NCBI RefSeq assembly: GCF_018130165.1
Contig: NZ_JAFCLZ010000010.1
Location: 124,001 to 188,000 of the forward strand
DNA from: Bradyrhizobium sp. JYMT SZCCT0180
GTDB taxonomy: Bacteria; Pseudomonadota; Alphaproteobacteria; Rhizobiales; Xanthobacteraceae
DNA length: 64,000 nt
Direction: 5' to 3'
In this document: piece by piece, positions 1 to 10,529 of the stretch
Layout: every line of letters begins with the position of its first letter
Numbering within the stretch: position 1 is the stretch's first letter
Position numbers and translations under genes: made by a program
Notes under the pieces: generated by a model
Databases searched by the model: none
Told to the model about the DNA's origin: nothing
The model's input: the letters and a program-made list of their open reading frames with translations, nothing else

Positions 1-1
1 C

Positions 2-277
2 GATTGGCTGAATCCGGCCGGCAATTCGAACCTGCGCGGCGACAGCAAAGTGGCCGGCTGGTACAAGAGCGAGAAGATGGGCGCGCTCCGAAGCCAATGG
101 CTCGCCGCTCCCAACCTTGCCGAGCAACAGCGGATCTGCCGCGATATCCAGGCGTTGTCGTTCGAGGAAATTCCCTATTTCCCGATTGGCCAGTATAAAC
201 AACCGACCGCCTACCGCTCTGGTATCACCGGTATCCTCGACGGCACGGCCGTGTTCTGGAATGTGAAACCCGCATGA
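2..277 (+). CDS. ABC transporter substrate-binding protein (SBP_bac_5 type), C-terminal part
   Basis: This is the last 91 codons of a gene that starts upstream of the window; the reading frame begins at base 2. The visible part contains a pattern typical of the end of family 5 (peptide/opine/nickel) periplasmic binding proteins: a helix rich in charged residues, then a PYFPIGQY stretch, and a closing FWNVKPA. The FW(D/N)V ending also closes the second binding protein of this operon at 4748, which supports the family call. Its stop codon overlaps the ATG of the following amidohydrolase (ATGA), so the two are translationally coupled. Ligand specificity cannot be judged from this fragment. Confidence 0.75.
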   Translation, partial: DWLNPAGNSNLRGDSKVAGWYKSEKMGALRSQWLAAPNLAEQQRICRDIQALSFEEIPYFPIGQYKQPTAYRSGITGILDGTAVFWNVKPA

Positions 278-1647
278 GCACGATCGCAATCTTCGGCAGC
301 TATGTGTTGTCGCGCAAGGACGGTGCGCAGGAGGTGCTGCGCGATCATTGGGTGCTGCTCGAAGGTAAGCGGATCGCCGCCGTCACGCGCGACCGTCCGT
401 CCGCTACCGAAGTGTTCGACCGCCCGGGCCGCTTCGTGCTGCCGGGGCTTTTGAATCTGCACAACCATTGCTTCAGCGAAGCTGTCGCCCGGACCCATAC
501 GGAGGACGGCAACGGTCGCAAGAACAACCAGAGCATCGTCTATACGGTGCTGCTGCCGCTGACCAAGCGCGGCGCCGACATGCTGTCGCCGTCGGAACGC
601 CTTGCCATCGCACGGCTCGGTATCTTGCAATTGCTGAAGGGCGGCGCCACCACGGTCATGGAGCCGTTCCGCAACACCATCCCTGAAATGTTCGACGCCG
701 CCGAGGAGATGGGCATCCGCTTCTATGGGGCGCCGTATCTGTTCTCCACTTCGGACGCCAAGGCCGGGCCGGACGGCGTGGTGCGCTACGCCGGCGATGA
801 CGGCCAGGCCGATATGGATACCTGGAATGCGCTGTACCATCGCTGGAATGGGCGCGGCGATGGGCGGATTGGCCTTGCGATGAGCCCGCACGCGACCGAC
901 ACCTGTGGTCCGGACCTGCTGCGGGCATGTGCCGCCCGCGCACGCGAGCTCGGCGTTCCCATCACCACTCATCTCGCGCAAAGCCAGGCCGAAGTCGCGA
1001 CGATCGGCAGCCGTCACGGTGGCCGCACGCCGGCCGAATACCTCGACTGGCTGGGCCTGCTGGCACCGGACCTACTGGCCGCGCATTGCATCGCGAGCAG
1101 CGATGGTGATTTGAAGCTGATGGCGGCGAGGGGCGCCACGGTGCTGAACTGCCCGCGCGTGTTTGCGCGCGCAGGCGTTACCGCGGCGTTCAGCCGGTTC
1201 GCCGAGCACGGCGTCCGGACGGTGGTCGGAACCGACGGCTACAACATGGACCTGCTCGGCGAACTCAACGCTGCGTCGATGATCTCGAAGATCGTGTCTG
1301 CTCGGCCCGACGTCGCCAATGCACCCGAATTGATCGAGTCGGTCACGGCAACCGCGGCCGCGGTCATCAAGCGACCGGATCTCGGGATCATCACGCCGGG
1401 CGCCACGGCCGACCTCACCGTCGTCGATTTGACCCATCCCCATCTGCAGCCGCTGTTCGATCCGCGGCGCGGGCTGGTGGCGCTTGGCAATCGCGCCAAT
1501 ATCGACCAGGTCATTGTTGACGGGCGTGTGCTGATCGATGGCGGCCAGTACATTCACGGCGACGAGGCCGCGACGATCTCGGCGGGAACCGCCGCGATCG
1601 GCAAAATCTGGGATTTGCCAGAAGCCCAGGCGGCCTTTAATGGCTGA
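274..1647 (+). CDS. Amidohydrolase family metal-dependent hydrolase (cytosine deaminase/TRZ-ATZ-like)
   Basis: A 457-residue cytosolic metallohydrolase of the amidohydrolase superfamily. Visible metal ligands are an N-terminal HxH at about residues 63-65 (LHNHCF), a His in AMSPHATD, a His in THLAQSQ and an Asp in VVGTDGYNMD near residue 325. The N- and C-terminal beta segments form the usual small composite sandwich domain around the barrel. Length and motif spacing match deaminases and chlorohydrolases acting on N-heterocycles, such as the TRZ/ATZ, guanine deaminase and SsnA types. The start is the ATG overlapping the upstream stop. Position inside a peptide-type ABC transporter operon suggests that it acts on an imported amide or heterocycle. 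The exact substrate cannot be read from the sequence. Confidence 0.85.
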   Translation: MSTIAIFGSYVLSRKDGAQEVLRDHWVLLEGKRIAAVTRDRPSATEVFDRPGRFVLPGLLNLHNHCFSEAVARTHTEDGNGRKNNQSIVYTVLLPLTKRGADMLSPSERLAIARLGILQLLKGGATTVMEPFRNTIPEMFDAAEEMGIRFYGAPYLFSTSDAKAGPDGVVRYAGDDGQADMDTWNALYHRWNGRGDGRIGLAMSPHATDTCGPDLLRACAARARELGVPITTHLAQSQAEVATIGSRHGGRTPAEYLDWLGLLAPDLLAAHCIASSDGDLKLMAARGATVLNCPRVFARAGVTAAFSRFAEHGVRTVVGTDGYNMDLLGELNAASMISKIVSARPDVANAPELIESVTATAAAVIKRPDLGIITPGATADLTVVDLTHPHLQPLFDPRRGLVALGNRANIDQVIVDGRVLIDGGQYIHGDEAATISAGTAAIGKIWDLPEAQAAFNG

Positions 1648-1724
1648 CGGTCAGCACACGCGCAGTGTTGGAAGGGCGTGACACGCTCCCGCCGCTTCCT
1701 TGACCGTCATATCAGGAGTTCGCA

Positions 1725-2900
1725 ATGCCTTTCGATTTGATCTTGCGCGGCGGTCGGGTAATTGACCCATCCCAAAAACTCGACGCCGTGACGGATGTGG
1801 CCTTCGCCGGTGGCAAGGTGGCTATGGTCGGAAGCGAGCTCAAGGCCGATCCCGGCACCGACGTGCGCGACGTCTCAGGTTACATCGTCACGCCGGGCCT
1901 GATCGATCTGCATACCCATGTTTATTGGGGCGGCACTTCGCTCGGCATCGACGCGGAAGAGTTCTGCCGCACGTCTGGCGTCACGACGGCGGTCGATACC
2001 GGCAGCGCCGGCCCGGGGAATTTCGCGGGTTTCCGCAAGCATGTGATCGAGCCGAGCCAGGTCCGCATTCTCGCTTATCTGCACGTCTCGCACGCCGGCA
2101 TCTTCGGCTTCTCGCATCGCATCATGGTCGGTGAGAGCGAAGAACTGCGGCTGATGAACCCGATCGATGCGGCAAAAGTGGCGGATGAAAACCGGGACCT
2201 CATCGTCGGCATCAAGGTGCGGGTCGGCCTCCATTCCTCCGGTACATCGGGGGTCGTGCCGCTCGATATCGCGCTCGAAGTCGCCGAACAGGTCGGCATG
2301 CCCTTGATGGCGCATATCGACCATCCGCCGCCGAGCTACGAGGAGGTGCTCGCCCGCCTGCGTCCGGGCGACGTCCTCACCCACGCATTCCGGCCGTTTC
2401 CCAATACGCCGGCCACGGCACAGGGCACGGTGAAGCGAGCGGTGCTGGAGGCGCGCGAACGCGGTGTGTTGTTCGACATCGGCCACGGCAAGGGCTCCTT
2501 CGCCTTCAAGACTGCACGGGCGATGCTCGCCAACGGTTTCTATCCCGACACCATCTCTTCGGATGTCCATCTGCTGTGCATCGACGGCCCAGCTTTCGAT
2601 CAGGTGACGACCATGTCCAAGTTCCTGTGCATGGGAATGCCGCTCCCTGACGTGGTTGCCGCTTCAACCGTCAATGCCGCGATGGCGCTGCGGCGTCCCG
2701 AACTCGGAAGCCTCAAGCCGGGCAGCGCCGGAGACGCCACCCTGATCTCGATCGCGCAAGGCCAGTTTGACTATGTCGACGTCATCGGCGAGCATCTGAT
2801 CGGCGACCGCAGGATCGTGTCCGAAGGTGTCGTCATTGGCGGTCGCTGGTGGCACCCGAAACCGTCGGAGAAGTTCAGGGAGCTCGCGGGCCAGAGCTAG
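1725..2900 (+). CDS. Amidohydrolase/deacetylase family metallohydrolase (dihydroorotase-like fold)
   Basis: A 391-residue protein of the dihydroorotase/D-aminoacylase branch of the amidohydrolases. It has the HxH pair in DLHTHVYWGG (about residues 63 and 65), a Lys in GIKVRVGLHSS suited to be the carboxylated bridging lysine, a His in AHIDHPPP, and the metal Asp in ISSDVH. It is often annotated as amidohydrolase/deacetylase family metallohydrolase. An AGGAG ribosome site sits just upstream of the ATG. It follows the other amidohydrolase by 77 bp and precedes a complete ABC importer, so the two hydrolases may act in sequence on one imported compound. The substrate is unknown. Confidence 0.85.
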   Translation: MPFDLILRGGRVIDPSQKLDAVTDVAFAGGKVAMVGSELKADPGTDVRDVSGYIVTPGLIDLHTHVYWGGTSLGIDAEEFCRTSGVTTAVDTGSAGPGNFAGFRKHVIEPSQVRILAYLHVSHAGIFGFSHRIMVGESEELRLMNPIDAAKVADENRDLIVGIKVRVGLHSSGTSGVVPLDIALEVAEQVGMPLMAHIDHPPPSYEEVLARLRPGDVLTHAFRPFPNTPATAQGTVKRAVLEARERGVLFDIGHGKGSFAFKTARAMLANGFYPDTISSDVHLLCIDGPAFDQVTTMSKFLCMGMPLPDVVAASTVNAAMALRRPELGSLKPGSAGDATLISIAQGQFDYVDVIGEHLIGDRRIVSEGVVIGGRWWHPKPSEKFRELAGQS

Positions 2901-3140
2901 CCATAAAAGGACATAATCGCTCAAAAATATGATCGCTTGAAAAGGCATTCTGCTTCATGCTGGGCGAGGGCCCGGCGACGGAATGAGCAGGCGTACTGGC
3001 ACATCACTTGCAAGAATACAGGGACAGATCACAATCGGTTTGACCGGCCCATTTCACCTCACTTCTTCACCTCCTTTGCGCCGAACCCTCGGCCATTGAA
3101 ACGGGCGGAATCACTACAAACAACGCCAGACTGGGAGAGC

Positions 3141-4748
3141 ATGATGGATCGCAGGACTGTGTTGAAGGGATTGGCCGGGGTGGGCAGCCTGGCGGCGACG
3201 GGCGGCCTTTCGATGCCGGCTCTATCCCAAGGCGCTGCGGCGCGCACCTTGCGCTTCGTGCCGCAGGCCAACCTCGCCAATTTCGATCCGATCTGGGGGA
3301 CCCAGTATGTGGTGCGCAATGCCGCTGCGATGGTGTGGGACACGCTCTACGGCGTCGACGCCAAACTGCAGCCGCAACGTCAGATGGTCGAGTCCGAGCA
3401 GGTGTCCGATGACGGGCTGGTCTGGACCTTCAAGCTTCGGCCGGGGCTGAAGTTCCACGACGGCGAGCCGGTGCGGGCCAAGGACGTGGTGGCGAGCCTG
3501 ACGCGCTGGTCGGCGCGCGATCCGATGGGACTAATGCTCAAGGCCATCCAGAACGAACTGACCGCCGTCGACGACAAGACGTTCAAATGGTCGCTGAAGC
3601 AGCCTTATCCGAAGATGCTGCTGGCGCTGGCCAAGAACAACGCGCCTTGCTCATTCATTATGCCGGAGCGGCTGGCCCAGACCGATCCGTTCAAGCAGAT
3701 CAACGACTATGTCGGCTCCGGACCGATGAAGTTCGTGAAGGGCGAATGGGTGCCCGGCGCCAAGGCGGTGTTCGAAAAGTTCACGGACTATGTGCCGCGG
3801 CAGGAGAAGGCGTCCTGGCTTGCCGGCGGCAAGCAGATGCTGATCGACCGCATCGAATGGGTTGTCATTCCGGATCCGGCCACGGCGGCGGCCGCGTTGC
3901 AGAATGGCGAGGTCGATTGGTGGGAAAATCCGCTCTCCGATCTGGTGCCGACGCTGAAGAAGAACCGCAATATCAGTGTCGACATCGCCGACCCGCTCGG
4001 CAATATCGGCTCGTTCCGGATGAATCATCTGCATCCGCCCTTCGATAATGTGAAGGCGCGGCGCGCCGTGCTGATGGCGATGAGCCAGGAAGACTACATG
4101 CGTGCGGTGGTCGGCGACGACACGGCGCTATGGAAGCCGATACCGGGCTTCTTCACGCCGGATACACCGCTCTATACCGAGCAGGGCGGAGAAATCCTGA
4201 AAGGCAAGCGGGATTTCGATGCGGCCAAGAAGCTTCTGGCCGAGAGCGGCTATTCCGGCCAGCCGGTGACATGCGTGGTGGCGCAGGATCAGCCGATCAC
4301 CAAGGCACAGGGCGATGTCACCGCCGATTTGCTGAAGCGCCTCGGCATGAATGTCGACTTCGTCGCCACGGATTGGGGCACGGTCGGCTCGCGCCGTGCG
4401 CAGAAGACCCCTCCGGGACAGGGTGGCTGGCAGATGTTCCACTCCTGGCACGCCGGGGCGGACTGCATCAATCCCGCCGCCTATACGGCGATCCGCGCCA
4501 ATGGCGAGAAAGCCTGGTTCGGCTGGCCGACAAGCCCGAACGTCGAAAAGGAGGTCGTGAACTGGTTCGAGGCCAAGAGCGTCGATGAAGAGAAGGCCGC
4601 GGTGGGCCGTCTCAATCAATCCGCGCTGGAGGACGTCGTGTATGCGCCGACCGGCTTCTTCCTCAGCTACACAGCGTGGCGCAAGAATGTCTCGGGGATT
4701 GCCAAGGGGCCGCTGCCGTTCTTCTGGGATGTGTCGAAGACCGCATGA
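3141..4748 (+). CDS. ABC transporter substrate-binding protein, family 5, Tat-type signal
   Basis: A 535-residue periplasmic solute-binding protein for a dipeptide/oligopeptide-class ABC importer. I chose the ATG at 3141 because it follows a GGGAGAG ribosome site and directly begins a twin-arginine-like leader (MMDRRTVLKGLAGVGSLAA) with an Ala-rich segment and a probable cleavage after about residue 30. The open frame continues upstream to 2937, but that part has no protein-like character. The mature protein has the family 5 layout: a FDPIWGTQY region, a LRPGLKFHDGEPVRAKDVVASL motif near residue 110, and a closing FWDVSKTA. It is the second binding protein in this operon, after the fragment at the left edge. 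It lies 17 bp upstream of the first permease. Confidence 0.9.
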   Translation: MMDRRTVLKGLAGVGSLAATGGLSMPALSQGAAARTLRFVPQANLANFDPIWGTQYVVRNAAAMVWDTLYGVDAKLQPQRQMVESEQVSDDGLVWTFKLRPGLKFHDGEPVRAKDVVASLTRWSARDPMGLMLKAIQNELTAVDDKTFKWSLKQPYPKMLLALAKNNAPCSFIMPERLAQTDPFKQINDYVGSGPMKFVKGEWVPGAKAVFEKFTDYVPRQEKASWLAGGKQMLIDRIEWVVIPDPATAAAALQNGEVDWWENPLSDLVPTLKKNRNISVDIADPLGNIGSFRMNHLHPPFDNVKARRAVLMAMSQEDYMRAVVGDDTALWKPIPGFFTPDTPLYTEQGGEILKGKRDFDAAKKLLAESGYSGQPVTCVVAQDQPITKAQGDVTADLLKRLGMNVDFVATDWGTVGSRRAQKTPPGQGGWQMFHSWHAGADCINPAAYTAIRANGEKAWFGWPTSPNVEKEVVNWFEAKSVDEEKAAVGRLNQSALEDVVYAPTGFFLSYTAWRKNVSGIAKGPLPFFWDVSKTA

Positions 4749-4765
4749 CGGCGCGGTAAATCGAC

Positions 4766-5707
4766 ATGCTCTCGTATATCCTGCGGCGTATTCTCTCGAC
4801 CTTGCCCGTGATGGCGATCGTCGCGTTGTTCGTCTTCAGTCTGCTTTACATCGCGCCGGGCGATCCGGCTGCGGTGATCGCGGGCGATCAGGCGAGTCCA
4901 GCCGACGTCGAGCGGATACGCCAAAGCCTCGGCCTCGACCGGCCGTTCCTGGTCCAGTTCGGCAGCTGGGTATGGGACATTCTGCACGGGAATCTCGGCA
5001 CCTCGATCTTCACCAATCTCCCGGTCTCGAAGATGATTGCGCAGCGGATCGAGCCGACGCTTTCGCTGATGGCGATTACGCTGGTGCTGACCATCCTTGT
5101 CGCGGTTCCGCTCGGCGTGGTGGCAGCATGGAAGGCGGGAAGCTGGATCGACCGCACCATCATGGCCTTCGCCGTGTTCGCGTTCTCGCTACCGGTGTTT
5201 GTGGTCGGATACGTGCTGGCCTACGTGTTCGCGTTGCAGTTCGAATGGCTTCCGGTGCAGGGCTACACGCCGCTGTCCAATGGCGTCTGGCCATGGTTCC
5301 AGAATTTGATCCTTCCATCGCTTGCGCTCGGCAGTGTCTACATCGCGCTGATCGCGCGCATTACCCGGGCTTCGATGCTCGAGGTGTTGCAGCAGGATTA
5401 TGTCCGCACCGCCCGCGCCAAGGGCCTTGACCAGCGCAGCATCCTGTTCGTTCACGCGTTGAAAAACGCGGCCGTTCCGATCGTGACGGTGATCGGCATC
5501 GGCATCGCGCTCCTGATCGGCGGCGCTGTCGTGACCGAAAGCGTGTTCGCCATACCAGGCCTTGGCCGGCTGACCATCGATGCAATCCTGCGCCGCGACT
5601 ATCCGGTCATCCAGGGAATCGTGCTGGTGTTCAGCTTCGTCTATGTGCTCGTCAATCTGATGGTCGACGTGACCTACACCCTGGTTGACCCGAGGATCCG
5701 CTATTGA
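4766..5707 (+). CDS. Peptide-type ABC transporter permease, DppB/GsiC-like
   Basis: A 313-residue inner-membrane permease. It begins with the typical DppB leader (MLSYILRRILSTLPVM) as the first transmembrane helix, followed by about five more hydrophobic segments. The cytoplasmic EAA loop that docks the ATPase is visible as DYVRTARAKGLDQRSILFVHALKNA at about residues 213-237. The C-terminus ([10 protein letters not shown]) is characteristic of the family. It pairs with the DppC-like permease that starts within its stop codon. Specificity is set by the binding proteins, so the transported compound is not known. Confidence 0.93.
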   Translation: MLSYILRRILSTLPVMAIVALFVFSLLYIAPGDPAAVIAGDQASPADVERIRQSLGLDRPFLVQFGSWVWDILHGNLGTSIFTNLPVSKMIAQRIEPTLSLMAITLVLTILVAVPLGVVAAWKAGSWIDRTIMAFAVFAFSLPVFVVGYVLAYVFALQFEWLPVQGYTPLSNGVWPWFQNLILPSLALGSVYIALIARITRASMLEVLQQDYVRTARAKGLDQRSILFVHALKNAAVPIVTVIGIGIALLIGGAVVTESVFAIPGLGRLTIDAILRRDYPVIQGIVLVFSFVYVLVNLMVDVTYTLVDPRIRY

Positions 5708-6627
5708 CCGTCCTGGACACCAACACAATGCGAGTGCCGCCGGGCCTCGTGGTCGCGCCGCAATTGCCGGATTTGATGGTGCCGGTCAAAATCCGGCGCG
5801 GTTTCCTCGGCTTTCTGCGCAATCACCCAACGGTGGCGATCGGCGGCGCATTGCTGATCTTGCTTGTACTGGTCGGAATCCTCGCGCCTTGGCTCTGGAC
5901 CGTTGACCCGACCGCGATCGCGCCGGCCAGACGCACGCGCGTACCATCTGCGGATTACTGGTTCGGGACCGATCTGCTGGGCCGCGACATCTATTCGCGC
6001 GTGATCTACGGCGCGCGGGTCTCGCTCACGGTCGGTATTTCGGTGGCGGTGCTGGCCTCGCTGGCCGGTCTCGCCATCGGCCTCGTCTCCGGCTTCGTGC
6101 GATGGGCCGACGGCATCATCATGCGGTTCATGGACGGGCTGATGTCGATCCCGCCGATCCTGCTTGCGGTTGCACTGATGGCGTTGACGCGCGCCAGCGT
6201 CGGCAACGTGATCCTGGCGATCACGATAGCCGAAATCCCGCGCGTTTCCCGTCTGGTGCGCAGTGTCGTGCTGTCGCTACGCGAGCAGCCCTATGTCGAC
6301 GCCGCGACGGCTTCCGGCACCCGAACGCCGATGATCATCCTGCGCCACATCCTGCCCAACACGCTGGCGCCGATGCTGGTGCAGGCGACCTATATCTGCG
6401 CCAGCGCCATGATCGTGGAGTCGATCCTGTCTTTTATCGGCGCCGGTACGCCGCCCACCATTCCGTCCTGGGGCAACATCATGGCCGAGGGCAGGGCGCT
6501 GTGGCAGATCAAGCCCTACATCGTATTCTTTCCCGCCGCGTTCCTGTCCGTCACCGTGCTTGCCGTCAACCTGCTCGGCGACGGCCTGCGTGACGCGCTC
6601 GATCCGCGCATGGCCAAGAGCTTGTAA
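5704..6627 (+). CDS. Peptide-type ABC transporter permease, DppC-like
   Basis: A 307-residue permease partner. The frame can start at a TTG (5704) overlapping the previous stop, or at the in-frame ATG at 5728. I keep the TTG because the overlap is typical of translational coupling, but the choice is uncertain. The N-terminal DppC signature region ([17 protein letters not shown]) is followed by the [25 protein letters not shown] motif found in DppC/OppC proteins, six predicted membrane segments, and an EAA loop at [24 protein letters not shown]. The C-terminus [12 protein letters not shown] is diagnostic of this family. Confidence 0.93.
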   Translation: MTVLDTNTMRVPPGLVVAPQLPDLMVPVKIRRGFLGFLRNHPTVAIGGALLILLVLVGILAPWLWTVDPTAIAPARRTRVPSADYWFGTDLLGRDIYSRVIYGARVSLTVGISVAVLASLAGLAIGLVSGFVRWADGIIMRFMDGLMSIPPILLAVALMALTRASVGNVILAITIAEIPRVSRLVRSVVLSLREQPYVDAATASGTRTPMIILRHILPNTLAPMLVQATYICASAMIVESILSFIGAGTPPTIPSWGNIMAEGRALWQIKPYIVFFPAAFLSVTVLAVNLLGDGLRDALDPRMAKSL

Positions 6628-6631
6628 TCTG

Positions 6632-7617
6632 ATGGCATTGCTCGAAGTCGAAAATCTGCAGACCCATTTCCGTACCCCCGAGGGCATCAACCGCGCCGTC
6701 GACGGTGTTTCCTTCCATGTCAATGAGGGCGAGACGCTGGCCATCGTCGGCGAATCCGGTTGCGGCAAGTCGGTCACCTCGATGTCGTTGATGCGCTTGA
6801 TCCCCGAGCCCCCCGGCAAGATCGCAGGCTCGATCCGCTTCCAGGGCAAGGATCTGCTGCAACTCTCCGAGCGCGAAATGCGCGCCATCCGCGGCGACGA
6901 CATTTCGATGATCTTCCAGGAGCCGATGACAAGCCTCAATCCGGTGCTGACCGTCGGCCGTCAGATCGGCGAGACGCTGCGCCTGCACCAGGGGCTCGAC
7001 AAGCAGGCCGCAGAGGCCCGCGCCGTCGAGATGCTGAACCTGGTCGGCATCCCGGAGTCGGTGCGGCGCGTGCGCGAATATCCGCATCAGCTTTCCGGCG
7101 GCATGCGCCAGCGTGTGATGATCGCGATGGCGCTGGCCTGCAACCCCAAACTCCTGATCGCCGACGAGCCGACCACGGCGCTCGACGTCACGATCCAGGC
7201 GCAGATCCTGCAATTGATGCTGGACCTCAAGCGCCGGGTCGGTGCGGCGATCATTCTGGTCACCCATGATCTCGGCGTGGTCGCCGAAATCGCCGAGCGC
7301 GTCATGGTGATGTATGCCGGCCGCAAGGTCGAGGAGGCGCCGGTGGCCGAGCTGTTCCGCTCGCCGCGTCATCCCTATACGCAGGGCCTGCTCGGCGCGG
7401 TACCCAAGCTCGGCTCCTCGCTGACAGGGGCCGCGCGGCGTCTCGCCGAAATCCCGGGCCAGGTGCCCAGCCTCAAAGGACGGATCGAGGGCTGTGTGTT
7501 CGCGGGGCGGTGCGCGCTGGCGACCGATCTCTGCCGGCAGGTCGCGCCAGGTCTTGAAGAGAAGGGCCCCCGCCATATCGCAGCCTGTCACTATGCCGCC
7601 AAGGAGGCGGCTGCGGC

Positions 7618-7621
<4 letters not shown>
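6632..7621 (+). CDS. Peptide-type ABC transporter ATP-binding protein, DppD-like
   Basis: A 329-residue ATPase of the oligopeptide class. The start is the ATG at 6632, four bases after the permease stop; the longer open frame upstream is only overlap with the permease. Walker A is GESGCGKS, the signature motif is LSGGMRQR, and Walker B ends [11 protein letters not shown]. The C-terminal cysteine-containing oligopeptide region ([15 protein letters not shown], about residues 285-300) marks it as a DppD/OppD-type subunit that may carry a metal cluster or structural cysteines. It forms a heterodimer with the next gene. Confidence 0.95.
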
Positions 7622-8598
<977 letters not shown>

Positions 8599-8615
8599 TC
8601 GCTTCGAAGGGCTTC

Positions 8616-9701
8616 ATGAATCGTCTGGCAAATCTGAAGCGATTGGGGTTCTTCACGCGGCTGCTCGACGACGTGGGTCCGGCGGAACGATATCGCCTCG
8701 CGGCAGCGCAGATCGTCCACGCGGAAACAGCAGGTCTTGATTCCGCATGGATCGCGCAGCACCATTTTCATGAGGCTGAGGGCGGGCTTCCGGCGCCCTT
8801 TGCTTTTCTCGGCTTCGTCGCGGCACAGACGTCCCGTATTCGCCTCGGCACCGGCATCGTTACCCTGCCGCTGGAAAATCCCGTACGGGTGGCGGAGGAC
8901 GCTGCGGTCCTCGACCTGTTATCGAACGGCCGTTTTGAGCTTGGTGTCGGCACCGGCGGAAACCCGTCGGCCTTTGCCGCCTTTGGGCTGGACAGCGCGC
9001 AACGCGCGGAGATTTTTGCCGACAACCTCGACGTCGTCCGCACCGCCCTGGCCGGCGCGGCGCTGGCCGGTGGCGATACGCTTTATCCACCGAGGCCGCA
9101 ATTGTGCGACCGGATCTGGCAGGCGACCTTTTCTGTGAGCGGTGGGGCGAGGGCCGGCAAAGCGGGCGACGGCTTGCTGTTGTCGCGAACGCAGCCACGA
9201 TCCAAGGAAGCTCCGCACGCGTCGCTTGCCGAGATTCAACACCCCATCATCGACGCCTATCTCGCCGCACTGCCGCCGGGGCGCGAGCCTCGGATCATGG
9301 CATCGCGCAGTATCTTCGCCGCTGACGATCGCGCCGAAGCGCTGCGGCTGGCCGACATCGGATTGCGGCGTGCGCGCGCGAGCTTCATCGCAGGCGGTCA
9401 TGCCCCGCCGGGGGAAGCGTTGAGCGACATGATCACCGCATTCGATACCCATGTCGGGACGCCCAATGATGTCATCGCTTCGCTTCGCGCCGACAGCATT
9501 TTGGAGCGGGTGACTGATCTTGTGTTTCAGGCGCATTCGGTCGACCCGCCGCACCCGTTCATTCTGCGATCCATCGAGCTGGTCGCGGAAAGAGTTGCGC
9601 CGGCACTGGGGTGGACGAAAGGGACCATATCGAGCCCGGACACAGAATCGCGAAAACAACCCCATGCAAAGAAAGATCGTCCAGGGTTCGAGGTGTTATA
9701 A
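8616..9701 (+). CDS. LLM-class FMN-dependent (luciferase-like) monooxygenase
   Basis: A 361-residue flavin-dependent oxidoreductase of the bacterial luciferase superfamily. I chose the ATG at 8616 because it follows a GAAGG site and begins the conserved core (LGFFTRLLDD). Family signatures are a GLDSAWIAQHHF segment at the first beta-alpha units, the TSRIRLGTGIVTLPLENPVRVAEDAAVLDLLSNGRFELGVGTG block around residues 70-115, and a C-terminal barrel. Such enzymes oxidise small organic substrates with reduced FMN and oxygen. It sits 17 bp after the ABC operon and may act on the same imported compound. The last 25 residues are hydrophilic and poorly conserved. Confidence 0.85.
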   Translation: MNRLANLKRLGFFTRLLDDVGPAERYRLAAAQIVHAETAGLDSAWIAQHHFHEAEGGLPAPFAFLGFVAAQTSRIRLGTGIVTLPLENPVRVAEDAAVLDLLSNGRFELGVGTGGNPSAFAAFGLDSAQRAEIFADNLDVVRTALAGAALAGGDTLYPPRPQLCDRIWQATFSVSGGARAGKAGDGLLLSRTQPRSKEAPHASLAEIQHPIIDAYLAALPPGREPRIMASRSIFAADDRAEALRLADIGLRRARASFIAGGHAPPGEALSDMITAFDTHVGTPNDVIASLRADSILERVTDLVFQAHSVDPPHPFILRSIELVAERVAPALGWTKGTISSPDTESRKQPHAKKDRPGFEVL

Positions 9702-9743
9702 CACCATTCGCGGTGCGGAAATCAGCAAGGCAGCGAACGTCCG

Positions 9744-10529
9744 TCAGGCGTCAACCGCCACCTTCAATGCCTCGGCTCGGATCTCCTCCACCAGCCGTTC
9801 CTTCAGCTGGACGAATTCGGGCGCGGTCTTGATCTTGTAGGATCGCGGGTGGGGCAGGTCGACCGCGATCTCGGTCTTGATGCGGCCCGGGCGGGCGCTC
9901 ATGACGATGACGCGGCTGCCGAGGAAGATGGCCTCCTCGATATCATGGGTGACGAACAGTACGGTCTTCTGATCGCGCTCCCAGATGCCGAGCAGCATTT
10001 CCTGCATCAGCACGCGGGTCTGATTGTCGAGTGCGCCGAACGGCTCGTCGAGCAGCAGGATCTTCGGATCGTTGGCAAGCGCACGCGCGATCGCCGTGCG
10101 CTGCTGCATGCCGCCGGAGAGTTGCTTCGGCCAGTGATTTTCAAAGCCGGACAAGCCGACCCGTTGAATAAATCCATCGGCGATCTTGCCGCGTTCGGCC
10201 TCGGAAATTCCGCGCTCGCGCAGCCCGAACGCGATGTTCTCGCGCACCGTCAGCCACGGGAACAGCGTGTAGGACTGAAACACCATGCCGCGATCCGCGC
10301 CGGGGCCCGTTACCTCCTGCCCGTCGAGAACGACGCGGCCGCTGGTCGGCCGGTCGAGCCCGGCGATGATGCGCAGCAGCGTGGATTTTCCGCAGCCCGA
10401 GGGCCCAAGGATGGTGACGAAGTCGTTGTTGCCGACGTCGAGATTGGTCGGCTCCAGCGCCCGTGTCGGCGCATTGCCCTGGCGCGCAGGGAAGGTGCGC
10501 GAGACCTGATCGATCTTGAGCGTGGTCAC
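9744..10529 (-). CDS. NitT/TauT-type ABC transporter ATP-binding protein
   Basis: A 261-residue ATPase of the nitrate/sulfonate/taurine class. The start is a GTG at 10529, which overlaps the stop of the upstream permease by four bases. The longer open frame only runs back through the permease. Motifs are Walker A GPSGCGKSTLLRIIAGL, signature LSGGMQQRTAIARAL, Walker B ILLLDEPFGALD and H-loop FVTHDIEEAIFLG. It is the last gene of a leftward operon that begins with hutF, so the transporter may serve histidine, urocanate or a related compound. That link is inferred from position only. Confidence 0.92.
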   Translation of the reverse strand: MTTLKIDQVSRTFPARQGNAPTRALEPTNLDVGNNDFVTILGPSGCGKSTLLRIIAGLDRPTSGRVVLDGQEVTGPGADRGMVFQSYTLFPWLTVRENIAFGLRERGISEAERGKIADGFIQRVGLSGFENHWPKQLSGGMQQRTAIARALANDPKILLLDEPFGALDNQTRVLMQEMLLGIWERDQKTVLFVTHDIEEAIFLGSRVIVMSARPGRIKTEIAVDLPHPRSYKIKTAPEFVQLKERLVEEIRAEALKVAVDA